A stretch of 11,808 nucleotides of DNA, from contig JACRHK010000009.1 of the NCBI GenBank assembly GCA_016217625.1, positions 1-11,808 of the forward strand, in the 5' to 3' direction. The position numbers and the translations under genes are program-made. Shown here piece by piece: positions 1-6,723 of the stretch. The number at the start of each line of letters is the position of its first letter. The first letter of the stretch is position 1. The notes under the pieces were generated by a model that was given only the letters and a program-made list of their open reading frames with translations, had not been told where the DNA came from and made no database searches. This DNA comes from Nitrospirota bacterium (GTDB lineage Bacteria; Nitrospirota; RBG-16-64-22; JACRHK01).

Positions 1-252
1 AACAGTCAGATCCATCAGAAGGACGTGGGGAGTCTGCCGCGTGAATCGCTCCCGGAGAGTTTGGGGATCGAGAGCATGCCCTACAACGCGGAAGGACGGC
101 TCTTGGGAAAGGGCCGCAGCCAGCCCTTCGGCATAGACGCGACAGGGAACGGCTAACAGGAGTTGGGTAGGTTCTTCGGGAGTGGTGCGGGTGCCGCCGT
201 CGTAGGGGATTGATCCTCCGCTTTGCCGAGACGCGCTTCGAGAGGTTCGCAT
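1..252 (-). CDS. Response regulator receiver domain, NarL/LuxR type, N-terminal part (runs off left edge)
   Basis: 84 codons are visible before the gene leaves the window. The ATG at 252 follows a good Shine-Dalgarno (AGAGGAGAAGC-ATG) and an in-frame TAG lies just upstream. Residues 31-48 (LLLAVPCRVYAEGLAAAL) align with the first strand and helix of NarL-type receivers, and residues 76-83 (HVLLMDLT) match the strand carrying the phosphoacceptor, so D81 is the predicted phosphorylation site. The acidic pair that binds magnesium after strand 1 (typically DDHP) is replaced by V35-P36, so classical phosphorylation is doubtful. There is also a roughly 30-residue Ser/Arg/Gly/Thr-rich N-terminal extension. 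NarL-family proteins normally end in a HTH output domain, which would lie outside. The family call rests on my alignment by eye; the downstream partner kinase is unknown. A near-consensus promoter lies at 389-417. Confidence 0.72.
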   Translation of the reverse strand, partial: MRTSRSASRQSGGSIPYDGGTRTTPEEPTQLLLAVPCRVYAEGLAAALSQEPSFRVVGHALDPQTLRERFTRQTPHVLLMDLTV

Positions 253-388
253 GCTTCTCCTCTAGGAGCGCCCTCTTGTCGGCAACCCGGCTGTCCCGTT
301 GAGGAGGGACCCGCGGCTTTCTGCCCCCCGGTCGCCCGAGGTTTAGCGGTTCGGAGTTGGGCGCGAGAAAAGGTATTGGTTTGGCAAG

Positions 389-417
389 TTTATATCAAAT
401 CTATCCAGATCTGTCAA
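389..417 (-). promoter_or_regulatory. Sigma70-type promoter for the response regulator gene
   Basis: Read on the minus strand: TTGACA (417-412), a 17-base spacer, then TATAAA (394-389). This is 6/6 and 5/6 to the sigma70 consensus with ideal spacing. A start near 382 would give a leader of about 130 nt before the ATG at 252. It lies downstream of rpsU, so the regulator can be transcribed apart from the RRM-rpsU unit. No clear terminator separates rpsU from it. The 253-449 gap holds no other gene I can support. Confidence 0.75.
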
Positions 418-449
418 GTGAAGACTGACCGCGAAGACTGGGGTTGGTT

Positions 450-638
450 TTACGGAGATCCGCGGAGGGCTTTCAGGCGCTTCTTGCGGGCCTCCCGCGC
501 TTTCCGCTTCCGCTTCACGGAAGGCTTCTCGTAGGATTGGCGGCGTTTCAGCTCCTTGAGCAGGCCCTCCTTCGCCATCTGGCGCTTGAGGACCTTGAGG
601 GCCTTCTCGATCTGGTTGCCGTAGACCCGGACCTCCAC
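450..638 (-). CDS. rpsU: 30S ribosomal protein S21
   Basis: 62-residue basic protein matching bS21: it opens with MEVRVYGNQIEKALKVLKRQ, has the QSYEKPSVKRKRK centre and a Lys/Arg-rich tail. S21 binds the small ribosomal subunit near the anti-Shine-Dalgarno end of 16S rRNA and helps initiation. The start is GTG at 638, preceded by GGAGGCGATA; an upstream in-frame extension of the reading frame exists but is the shadow of the RRM gene. The GTG overlaps the stop of the RRM gene by one base (TAGTG), so S21 synthesis is probably coupled to RRM translation. The ribosome-binding site lies inside the last Arg codons of the RRM gene. Length is close to the usual 58-70 residues of the family. Confidence 0.93.
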   Translation of the reverse strand: MEVRVYGNQIEKALKVLKRQMAKEGLLKELKRRQSYEKPSVKRKRKAREARKKRLKALRGSP

Positions 639-961
639 TATCGCCTCCGGCCTCCCCGTGCCGGCCCCTCGCGACGGCCCCGTCCACCAAATCCCCCGGT
701 GCGCTCGCGGGGCGCCTGGGGCCGCGCCTCGGCCACGGTCAAGGATCGGTTCAGGAAGTTCTGGCCGTTGAGCTGAGAGATAGCCTGTTGGGCCGCCTCC
801 TCGGACGCCATTTCCACGAAGCCGAACCCCCGCGCCTGACCGGTGTAGGGGTCTTTGACGAGCCGGACTGAAACGACCTCCCCGACTTGCGCAAAGTGCG
901 CTTGGAGGGACTCCTCCGTTGCCTGGTAAGAAAGGTTCCCCACATAGAGCTTGGTCGTCAT
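638..961 (-). CDS. RRM-domain RNA-binding protein
   Basis: 107 residues: one RNA recognition motif with RNP2 (LYVGNL, residues 5-10) and RNP1 (RGFGFVEM, 44-51), then a Gly/Arg-rich tail from about residue 80 with RGG-like spacing. Proteins of this class bind single-stranded RNA, and the glycine-rich ones are often cold-induced in bacteria. The start ATG at 961 has a strong AAAGGAGGG site. Its TAG stop overlaps the GTG of rpsU by one base. The same pairing, rbp followed by rpsU, is known from cyanobacteria as a cold-regulated cluster, which supports a role in translation or RNA handling at low temperature; for this organism that is inference. The leader upstream (962-1080) carries a hairpin followed by a T-rich run and a dyad close to a TTGACA box. 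Confidence 0.93.
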   Translation of the reverse strand: MTTKLYVGNLSYQATEESLQAHFAQVGEVVSVRLVKDPYTGQARGFGFVEMASEEAAQQAISQLNGQNFLNRSLTVAEARPQAPRERTGGFGGRGRREGPARGGRRR

Positions 962-990
962 CCGGATGCCCTCCTTTGGGACAGTGGGTC

Positions 991-1027
991 AAACAAGAAA
1001 CCCCGGAGCGCCTTGCGGGCTTCGGGG
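991..1027 (-). terminator. Candidate attenuator/terminator hairpin in the RRM-rpsU leader
   Basis: On the minus strand a GC-rich hairpin (CCCCG...CGGGG outer arms, inner AGC/GCT pairs, about 27 nt with two mismatches) is followed directly by TTTCTTGTTT. It ends about 30 bases before the RRM start codon. That is the layout of an intrinsic terminator, and being inside the leader it could act as an attenuator or cold-responsive switch. The inner stem is imperfect and the T-run is broken by C and G, so strength is uncertain. Confidence 0.35.
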
Positions 1028-1054
1028 ACGCCAAAACCGTTGACACAATATCCT

Positions 1055-1078
1055 GCCTCAAAGTGAGGCGTATGTCAA
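1055..1078 (-). promoter_or_regulatory. Dyad GCCTCA-CTT-TGAGGC beside a TTGACA box upstream of the RRM gene
   Basis: A perfect 6+6 inverted repeat with a 3-base centre (1055-1069) sits four bases downstream of TTGACA (minus strand, 1078-1073). No good -10 follows at 16-18 bases; the nearest TATAAT-like hexamer, TATTGT at 1050-1045, is 22 bases away. It could be an operator inside an over-long promoter spacer. A second small hairpin (GGAAAAG...CTTTTCC, 1082-1101) lies just upstream. The promoter call is weak; the dyad itself is plain in the sequence. Confidence 0.3.
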
Positions 1079-1155
1079 GGAGGAAAAGCCGCTCCTTTTC
1101 CGCGTTCGCTTTGGGCGTCGGACTACCACCGCAGGGGTCCACCGTGCTAAGATTA

Positions 1156-1202
1156 TTGAGGTTGAGGCTGAGGTTGAGGCTCAGGCTGATTTGAACCTTA
1201 AC
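1156..1202. repeat. Degenerate hexamer array (TTGAGG/CTGAGG) at the left edge of the IS
   Basis: Consecutive six-base units TTGAGG, TTGAGG, CTGAGG, TTGAGG, CTCAGG, CTGATT, followed by AACCTTAAC. On the minus strand the unit reads CCTCAA, the same as the array at 11009-11056, and it is close to the CCTTAA array on the other side of the insertion sequence. The final CCTTAAC (1196-1202) matches 2559-2565. Confidence 0.7.
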
Positions 1203-1205
1203 AGA

Positions 1206-1272
1206 CAAGTATCAGCACCTCTCGGTCACTTGACACGTGATTCTATGACAAGTATCAGCACTTCTCGGTCAC
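1206..1272. repeat. Left IS end: two direct copies of the 24-bp terminal repeat
   Basis: Copies at 1206-1229 and 1249-1272 differ at one position (CACCTCT versus CACTTCT) and start 43 bases apart. They are probably transposase-binding sites. The inner copy overlaps the transposase stop codon at 1269-1271. Confidence 0.85.
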
Positions 1273-2458
1273 GGATGCCCCCTACGGGGTGTCAGCCGGT
1301 ACGGCACTTCGTTGAGCAGCGGTTGCCCAGCGGGATCCCGGCGCCGCAGGGCGTAGAACCGGATGCGTTCCGCTGTGAGATCCACCTCACAGCGGACGAG
1401 ACGCTGCGGCCACAGCCGGGCGACGGGAAGGGGGCGGCCGAGCAGGCTGACCGAGCCGCCCTCACTGGTGCGGCGCAGAAAGATGAGCTGGCCGTGCAGC
1501 GGAGCCAGGAGGTCGAACCGCCAGTGCGGGGGGAACGGTCGCCGCGCGGGTGCGGACTCCAGTGGACTCGCCGCGCGGGCACGACTGGCCGCGACGTACA
1601 GAGCCGACCGGGCTTGCAGGGCCGCCAAGGAGGCATGGTGGAACCGGGTCCAGACCTTGGCCTGCCACCGGCCGTTGAAGCTTTCGATGGCGGCCTGAAA
1701 GCCCATCTCCCGTGGGGGGACAAACACGGGGATGACTTCCAGGCTGAGGCAGAGTCGCATGACCGAGCTGATCACGTCGGGGTAGTGATGCGGGCCATGG
1801 AACCGCGTATCATTGTCGAACTGGGCATAGGCCGGCAGGCCGACCTCCTGCCAGTGCGTGACCAAGATCTCCGTGATCAGGCGGGCGGTGAGTCCATCCG
1901 TCGGCCACGCGCCGACCAGGCCCCCATGCAGGGCGATGCTCGTCAGCACGTCCACCTGGGGCCCACCCTGGATCACCAGCCCTTCGACAATATCGAAACT
2001 CTCCAACTCCCTCCGACTCTGGGCCACGTCGGGCAGGTACCACCCTCGGGGCGGAGGCGGGCGCCGCACGCGGCGTTGGGCATCGAAGGCCCCGCGGCGG
2101 CGGAGAATGCGGTTGATCGTCGGCACCGAGGGTACGCCACCCACCCCGTGCAGGAGCAATGCGCGGCGGAGGGCCACGGCGCCATATTCGCCGAGAGGGC
2201 TGTGCTCCTTGAGGTCGCGGCGCACGGTCAGCACCAGGTCCTCCATCTCTGCGACCGTCCGTCGCGTGGCATGGGGAATGGGGGGGCGGTTCTCCCACTC
2301 CACCCGGTCCAATCGGTGCCCCACCGCCCGTCGGACCCCCTACTGCACCGTAGACAGACTGACCCGGAACACCCGTGCCGCGGCTCGCAGGGCTGTGCCG
2401 CGCCGCACGGCGGCCACCATCGCCCGGCGCTGCTCCGCAATACGATTTTTTTAGCCAT
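1269..2458 (-). pseudogene. DDE/rve transposase, frameshifted and interrupted by an amber codon
   Basis: The largest open piece (1269-2324, 351 residues from GTG) has a retroviral-type integrase core: first Asp in QVDVLTS, second in AQFDNDTRF, Glu in AAIESFNGRWQ. The N-terminal helix-turn-helix is readable upstream in the same frame (RGTALRAAARVFRVSLSTVQ), but a TAG at 2342-2340 separates it from the core, and the next codon GGG stands where related HTH domains often have Trp. Going further 5', the probable start ATG at 2458 (MAKK) is one base out of frame across an A7 run (2446-2452). Slippage on A7 could restore the frame, but the amber would still stop translation. Two lesions make this most likely a decayed transposase. 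The exact IS family is not certain. Confidence 0.75.
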
Positions 2459-2506
2459 TGGTCCCTCCCATTTTACAAGTCCGTCCCCCCTAGTATACGG
2501 AGTTCA

Positions 2507-2555
2507 CTGACCGAGAGGTATTGATACTTTGGTGACCGACAAGTACTGATACTTG
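2507..2555. repeat. Right IS end: two copies of the terminal repeat, inverted to the left end
   Basis: Copies at 2507-2530 and 2532-2555 in the opposite orientation to the left end. They are one base apart, a 25-base period against 43 on the left, so the two ends are arranged asymmetrically. The outer copy ends three bases before the CCTTAA array. Confidence 0.85.
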
Positions 2556-2558
2556 GCC

Positions 2559-2597
2559 CCTTAACCTTAACCTTAACCTTAACCTTAACCTTAACCT
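2559..2597 (+). repeat. Hexamer array (CCTTAA) x6 between the IS and pgk
   Basis: Six perfect CCTTAA units (2559-2594) plus CCT, starting right after the IS end and stopping about 40 bases before the pgk start codon. It is one transition away from the CCTCAA unit used at 1156-1191 (inverted) and 11009-11056. Confidence 0.95.
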
Positions 2598-2639
2598 AGC
2601 GCTAACGCCCGGAGCGCGAAGCATGAGCCAGGAGAGTCG

Positions 2640-3833
2640 ATGAATAAGAAACTGACAATCGAGGATGTGAAGATTACCGGAAAGCGGATCTTTGTCCGGG
2701 CCGACTTCAACGTGCCGTTGGACGCGAACCTGAACATCACGGACGATCGGCGGGTCCGCGCCACGCTCCCGACGATCAACTACCTGCTGGATCGGGGGGC
2801 GAAGGTCGTCCTGGCGTCCCACCTCGGCCGCCCCAAGGGGCGCGACCCGCGGCTGAGCCTCCAGCCGATTGCCAAGCGGCTCCAACGCCTGCTGAACAAG
2901 GAGGTCCTCTTCCAGCCCGATTGCATCGGGCCGGAGGCAGAGGCGGCGGTCGGGCGGATGCAACCGGGCGACGTGATCCTGCTGGAGAACCTTCGCTACC
3001 ATCCCGGCGAGGAGCAGAACGCACCCGAATTCGCCAAGGCCCTCGCCCGGCTGGCCGACGTGTACGTGAACGACGCCTTCGGAGCGGCCCACCGCGCCCA
3101 TGCCTCCATCGCCGGCCTGCCCCGGATCGTCCGGCCCGCCGTGGCCGGCTTTCTGATGAAGAAGGAGGTCGAGTACCTCGAGGAGGTCGTGGCCAACCCC
3201 ACGCGGCCCTTCGTCGCGATCCTGGGCGGGGCGAAGGTCTCGGGGAAAATCGGCGTCATCGAGAACCTGGGGGAGCGGGTGGACAAGGTGATCATCGGCG
3301 GCGGGATGGCCTTCACCTTCATCAAGGCCCGGGGGTTCGAGGTCGGCGACTCCGTCGTGGAGGACGAGATGCTGGAGGCCGCCCGGCGGATCCGGCATCG
3401 GGCCCGCGAGCGGGGGGTGAAGTTCTACCTCCCCGTGGACTGCGTCATCGCCCAGGACGTGAGCTCCGGCGTGGAGACCAAGATCGTCCCCACGCAGGAG
3501 ATCCCGAAGGGGTGGAGGGCCCTGGACATCGGCCCCGCCTCCGTGAAGCTCTTCTCCGAGGCGCTGGCCAACGCCAAGACGATCTTCTGGAACGGCCCGA
3601 TGGGGGTCTATGAGATCGACGCTTTCTCGCGGGGAACGATGGCCCTCGCCCACGCCGTGGCCGACGCCTACGCTCTGACCATCGTGGGAGGCGGCGACAC
3701 GGCAGACGCCGTCCACCGCGCCGGGGAGTCGGAGCACATGTCGTTCATCTCCACGGGCGGCGGCGCCTCCCTGCAACTACTGGAGGGGAAAGATCTCCCC
3801 GGCCTCGTGGCGCTCGCGGACAGGGAAGTGTAA
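2640..3833 (+). CDS. pgk: Phosphoglycerate kinase
   Basis: 397 residues, the normal bacterial length. It transfers phosphate between 1,3-bisphosphoglycerate and ADP in glycolysis (reverse in gluconeogenesis or the Calvin cycle), in the cytoplasm. Visible signatures: RADFNVPLD (20-28) and SHLGRPKG (60-67) in the substrate-binding N-domain, then ENLRYHPGEE and NDAFGAAHRAHAS; C-domain nucleotide site with GGAKVSGKIGVIENL, WNGPMGVYE, GGGDTADAV and STGGGASLQLLEG. The ATG at 2640 is preceded by CAGGAGAGTCG. It stands alone here: the usual neighbours gap and tpiA are absent, an IS and a hexamer array lie immediately upstream, and I see no consensus promoter in the 81 bases between them. It converges on the prolyl isomerase gene across a repeat-hairpin. 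Confidence 0.97.
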   Translation: MNKKLTIEDVKITGKRIFVRADFNVPLDANLNITDDRRVRATLPTINYLLDRGAKVVLASHLGRPKGRDPRLSLQPIAKRLQRLLNKEVLFQPDCIGPEAEAAVGRMQPGDVILLENLRYHPGEEQNAPEFAKALARLADVYVNDAFGAAHRAHASIAGLPRIVRPAVAGFLMKKEVEYLEEVVANPTRPFVAILGGAKVSGKIGVIENLGERVDKVIIGGGMAFTFIKARGFEVGDSVVEDEMLEAARRIRHRARERGVKFYLPVDCVIAQDVSSGVETKIVPTQEIPKGWRALDIGPASVKLFSEALANAKTIFWNGPMGVYEIDAFSRGTMALAHAVADAYALTIVGGGDTADAVHRAGESEHMSFISTGGGASLQLLEGKDLPGLVALADREV

Positions 3834-3842
3834 GGGAAAATA

Positions 3843-3931
3843 GTCAATGAGTCAATGAGTCAATGAGTCAATGAGTCAATACCTACTTAATGACTTATTG
3901 ACTTAATAACCTATTGACTCATTGACTCATT
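3843..3931. terminator. Octamer repeat and 19-bp stem-loop between convergent genes
   Basis: GTCAATGA is repeated 4.75 times (3843-3880). Its inverse complement follows at 3913-3931, so 3862-3880 pairs perfectly with 3913-3931 over 19 bp around a 32-base loop. Located 10 bases after the pgk stop and 13 before the end of the isomerase gene, it could act as a bidirectional transcription stop or RNA end-protector. There is no T-run, so it is not a textbook intrinsic terminator. Confidence 0.6.
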
Positions 3932-3944
3932 CACCACTCACCAC

Positions 3945-4850
3945 TCACTCCCCCTTCGGCTTCGCCGCGGGCGCTTCGCCTGCGGCTCCGCCTCCAGCGG
4001 ACTTCAGCAGCTCGTCGTTCACGTGGATGGTGGCCGCTTTTTTCAGCCCCGCAATCCAGGCCTCGAAGACCTGCCGCTGCCGGTCTCTCACGAGCTTCTG
4101 GCGGATCTGGCCGGAGACCTGGGTGATCTCCTGGAGTTTCCCCTCCTTCCGGTCCGTGACCTTGATGAGGTGGTAGCCGTACTCGGACCGGACAATCCCG
4201 CTCATCTCCCCCTTTTTGAGGGTGAACGCCGCCCGCTCGAACTCGGGGATCATCTGCCCCCGGCTGAATTCCCCCAGGTCGCCGCCGCTCTTTTTGCTTG
4301 CGGCGTCGGTGGAATGTTTCTTGGCAAGTTCTGCGAAGGATCTTCCTTTCTTGAGCTCCTGCTCGACGGCCCTGGCCTCCTCCTCCGTCTTGACGAGGAT
4401 GTGGCTGGCCCGCACCTTGTCGTCCCGGTACTCCTCCTTGTGCGCGGCATAGTACTGCTTGACCTCCTCTTCGGTGACCGAGGCCTTGTCTTCCACCTCC
4501 TTCTTGAGGAGGACCTCCAGGAGGGCGTTGCGCTGGAACTCCTCCAGCCGCTTGAGGTACTCGGGGTCTTTATCCAGCCCCTGCCGTCCGGCTTCCTGGA
4601 AGACGACTTCCCGGGTGATGAGGTCGTCGAGGAACTCGCGTTTCCCCTTGTCGCTCTGCGTGAACATCGGCCGGATGAAGGGGGGGATCTTCTCGATCTC
4701 CTTGTTGAATTCCTCCACGGTGATCTGTTTTTTGTTGACCTCGGCCAGGACCTGGCCCTTCTCCGGGGCCGGCACGCCGGAGTTGCAGCCGACGAGACCC
4801 CACGAGGCCAACCATAGGGAAGCGGTGATTGCTACGATTCTGAACGGCAT
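3945..4850 (-). CDS. Parvulin-type peptidyl-prolyl cis-trans isomerase, lipoprotein
   Basis: 301 residues. A signal sequence (MPFRIVAITASLWLASWGLVGC) ends in a lipobox LVGC with Cys22; the next residues N-S do not resemble the Asp inner-membrane retention signal, so an outer-membrane anchor is likely. Residues 35-125 form a SurA/PrsA-like charged helical N-domain, and 147-235 a parvulin domain (ASHILVKTEEEA, SGGDLGEFSRGQMIPEFERAAF, SEYGYHLIKV). It would assist folding of exported proteins. I chose ATG 4850, which has GGAGGA upstream, over an in-frame start at 4883 that would add 11 residues before the signal peptide. The tail ends in a Gly/Ala/Pro/Lys-rich stretch. It lies downstream of mfd in the same direction, across a 127-base repeat-rich gap; mfd beside a PpiC-like gene is a familiar arrangement in several Gram-negative groups, from memory. 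Confidence 0.93.
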   Translation of the reverse strand: MPFRIVAITASLWLASWGLVGCNSGVPAPEKGQVLAEVNKKQITVEEFNKEIEKIPPFIRPMFTQSDKGKREFLDDLITREVVFQEAGRQGLDKDPEYLKRLEEFQRNALLEVLLKKEVEDKASVTEEEVKQYYAAHKEEYRDDKVRASHILVKTEEEARAVEQELKKGRSFAELAKKHSTDAASKKSGGDLGEFSRGQMIPEFERAAFTLKKGEMSGIVRSEYGYHLIKVTDRKEGKLQEITQVSGQIRQKLVRDRQRQVFEAWIAGLKKAATIHVNDELLKSAGGGAAGEAPAAKPKGE

Positions 4851-4873
4851 GAGTCCTCCACGGAATGTGTGTT

Positions 4874-4961
4874 CACGTCGCACGTTGCAAGTCGCACGTT
4901 ACACGTCGCACGTTAAGATCATAAACGTGAGACGTGAAGCGTGTAGCGTGAGACGCGCAAC
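4874..4961. repeat. 14-base direct repeats followed by their inverse complement (mfd / isomerase junction)
   Basis: GTCGCACGTT recurs at 4877, 4891 and 4905 with a 14-base period. AACGTGAGACGTG (4924-4936) is complementary to 4902-4914 in 12 of 13 positions around a 9-base loop, and pairing can continue outward imperfectly to GTTGC/GCAAC. It fills most of the gap between the mfd stop and the isomerase start and would form a long hairpin in a minus-strand transcript. Confidence 0.75.
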
Positions 4962-4977
4962 ATGTTTTTATACCACA

Positions 4978-6696
4978 TCACCCCACGGCCTGCAAGGCTT
5001 TTTTCAGCTCTTGCAGGCGATCGGCGCCGCTCAAGCGGAGGCGCACCCCTCCTTCGGGGAGGAGCTGCACCCTCCGGGGTTCGGCCTGCGCCCATTGAAT
5101 GAGGCGGTCGGGATCCATCAGCGTGATCTCATCCCAGCGGAGCTCCGCCCAGGGCGGCCGGACGTCGACGCGGCTCAGGCGCATCCGGCGCGCGTGAATC
5201 TTGATCCCCATGATTTCTAAGAGTGCCAGGGCCGGCGGCGGCAGGGGGCCGAACCGGTCGCGGATCTCCTCGCGCAGCGCGTCGATCTCCGCCTCGTCCC
5301 GGCAGGCCGCGATCCGCTTGTACAAGGCAAGGCGCTGAGAGATGTCGGGGATGTACGTTTCGGGGAGGTAGGCGGAGATGCCGAGGTGCAGCGTCGGCTC
5401 GGACACGGGCGCAATCTCTTCGCCCTTCAATTCCTGGATCGCCTGTTCGAGGAGCTGGTAGTAGAGGTCGAAGCCGACGGCGGCCATGTGGCCGGACTGC
5501 TCCGCTCCCAGGACGTTCCCCGCCCCCCGGATCTCCAGGTCGCGCGCGGCGATCTGGAAGCCGGCCCCCAGCTCGGAGAGCTCCTGGAGCGTGCGGAGGC
5601 GCTGGCGGGCCTCCTCGCTGAGCAACTTCCCCTCCGAGACCAGCAGATAGGCGAAGGCGCGGTGGCGGGAGCGCCCCACGCGGCCCCGGAGCTGGTAGAG
5701 TTGGGCCAGGCCGAACCGCTCGGCGTGGTGGATGAGGATGGTGTTGGCCGTGGGGATGTCCAGGCCCGACTCGATGATGGTCGTGGTGACTAAAACATCC
5801 ACCTCGCGGCGGAGGAAACGGAGCATCACCTTCTCCAGCGCGGCCTCGCGCATCTGGCCGTGGGCCACGGCGAAGCGGGCCTCGGGGACCAAATCTTGGA
5901 GGAAGGCGGCGATCCGGTCGATGGAGTGAACCCGGTTGTGGACGAAGTAGCACTGTCCCCCGCGCTCCAGCTCCCGGAGGATCGCCTCCCGGACCACTTT
6001 CCGGTCGAAGCGCTGGACGAAGGTATGGATCGCCAGCCGGTCCTCGGGCGGGGTCTCGATGACCGAGAGATCCCGGATGCCGGAGAGCGACATGTGCAGT
6101 GTCCGGGGGATGGGCGTGGCGGTGAGCGTCAACACGTCCACCTGCTTCCGGATCTGCTTGAGCGCCTCCTTGTGAGCGACGCCGAAGCGGTGCTCCTCGT
6201 CCACGACGACCAGGCCCAGGTCGTGGAAGCGCACGTCCTGCTGGATCAGGCGGTGAGTGCCGATGAGGATGTCCACGCCCCCTTCGGCGACCCGCTTGAG
6301 GATCGCCCGCTGCTCCTTGGGGGAGCGGAAGCGGCTCAGCATCTCGACCGTGACGGGGAAGGCCATGAACCGGTCGGTGAAGGTCTGCCAGTGCTGCTGG
6401 GCCAGGATCGTCGTCGGGACCAGGACGGCGACCTGCTTGTTATCGAGCACGGCCTTGAAGGCGGCGCGCATAGCCACCTCGGTCTTGCCGTACCCCACGT
6501 CGCCGCAGACGATCCGGTCCATGGGGCGCGTTGCCTCCATATCGGCCTCGACCTCCTCGATGGCCCGGAGCTGATCCGGCGTCTCCTCGTATTCGAAGGC
6601 GGCGTCGAACTCCCGGCTGATGGCGCTGTCGGGCGCGAAGGCGTTTCCCTCCACGACCTGCCGCGCCGCGTACAGACTGAGGAGCGCTTCTGCCAT
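4978..6696 (-). CDS. mfd: Transcription-repair coupling factor, C-terminal half (translocase and TRCF domain)
   Basis: 572 residues from the first ATG after an in-frame amber; same reading frame as the upstream half. It carries the RecG-like SF2 translocase: Walker A GDVGYGKT (65-72), the DEEH box (VVDEEHRFG), motif III TATPIPRT, and QLRGRVGRSRHRAFAYLL near the end of the helicase core. The C-terminal TRCF domain (from about LGISAYLPETYIPDISQRL) normally restrains the enzyme and touches UvrA. Mfd pushes RNA polymerase off lesions and recruits UvrA. No start codon lies between the TAG (6726-6724) and this ATG, and the ATG is hit directly by GGGAG with no usable Shine-Dalgarno spacing, so independent initiation would be poor. 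The gene is intact in length (about 1120 codon positions in all) apart from the amber. Confidence 0.88.
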   Translation of the reverse strand: MAEALLSLYAARQVVEGNAFAPDSAISREFDAAFEYEETPDQLRAIEEVEADMEATRPMDRIVCGDVGYGKTEVAMRAAFKAVLDNKQVAVLVPTTILAQQHWQTFTDRFMAFPVTVEMLSRFRSPKEQRAILKRVAEGGVDILIGTHRLIQQDVRFHDLGLVVVDEEHRFGVAHKEALKQIRKQVDVLTLTATPIPRTLHMSLSGIRDLSVIETPPEDRLAIHTFVQRFDRKVVREAILRELERGGQCYFVHNRVHSIDRIAAFLQDLVPEARFAVAHGQMREAALEKVMLRFLRREVDVLVTTTIIESGLDIPTANTILIHHAERFGLAQLYQLRGRVGRSRHRAFAYLLVSEGKLLSEEARQRLRTLQELSELGAGFQIAARDLEIRGAGNVLGAEQSGHMAAVGFDLYYQLLEQAIQELKGEEIAPVSEPTLHLGISAYLPETYIPDISQRLALYKRIAACRDEAEIDALREEIRDRFGPLPPPALALLEIMGIKIHARRMRLSRVDVRPPWAELRWDEITLMDPDRLIQWAQAEPRRVQLLPEGGVRLRLSGADRLQELKKALQAVG

Positions 6697-6723
6697 CTCC
6701 CGGAGCGCCTTGCGCGCCTTGCT

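Larger units (their letters stand above)
1203..2558 (-). mobile_element. Insertion sequence with duplicated ends and a DDE (rve-type) transposase
   Basis: About 1.36 kb. The ends carry inverted 24-bp repeats (consensus begins CAAGTATCAG and ends TCGGTCAC), two per end: 1206-1229 and 1249-1272 on the left, 2532-2555 and 2507-2530 inverted on the right. One minus-strand transposase fills the interior. CCTTAAC occurs at 1196-1202 and 2559-2565, a possible 7-bp target duplication, though the right copy belongs to a hexamer array, which makes the duplication and the exact edges ambiguous. The family resembles IS481-like elements by its integrase core, but assignment is tentative. The transposase is broken, so the copy is probably immobile on its own. 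Confidence 0.8.

Noticed and set aside
253..449. Small plus-strand ORF (223-534) between the regulator and rpsU
   Set aside because: It overlaps both neighbouring genes on the opposite strand and has no motif; the gap is better explained by the regulator's promoter and leader.
450..1208. A 252-residue protein containing S21 at its end
   Set aside because: The upstream part overlaps the RRM gene in another frame and looks random; a GTG with a good ribosome-binding site marks the real S21 start.
2521..2549. Outward promoter in the right IS end (TTGATA-N17-TACTGA) driving pgk
   Set aside because: The -10 match is poor and the hexamers are fixed by the terminal repeat itself, so it cannot be called from sequence.
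3843..3931. CRISPR-like array
   Set aside because: Units are 8 bases, contiguous, with no unique spacers; the second half is the inverse of the first.
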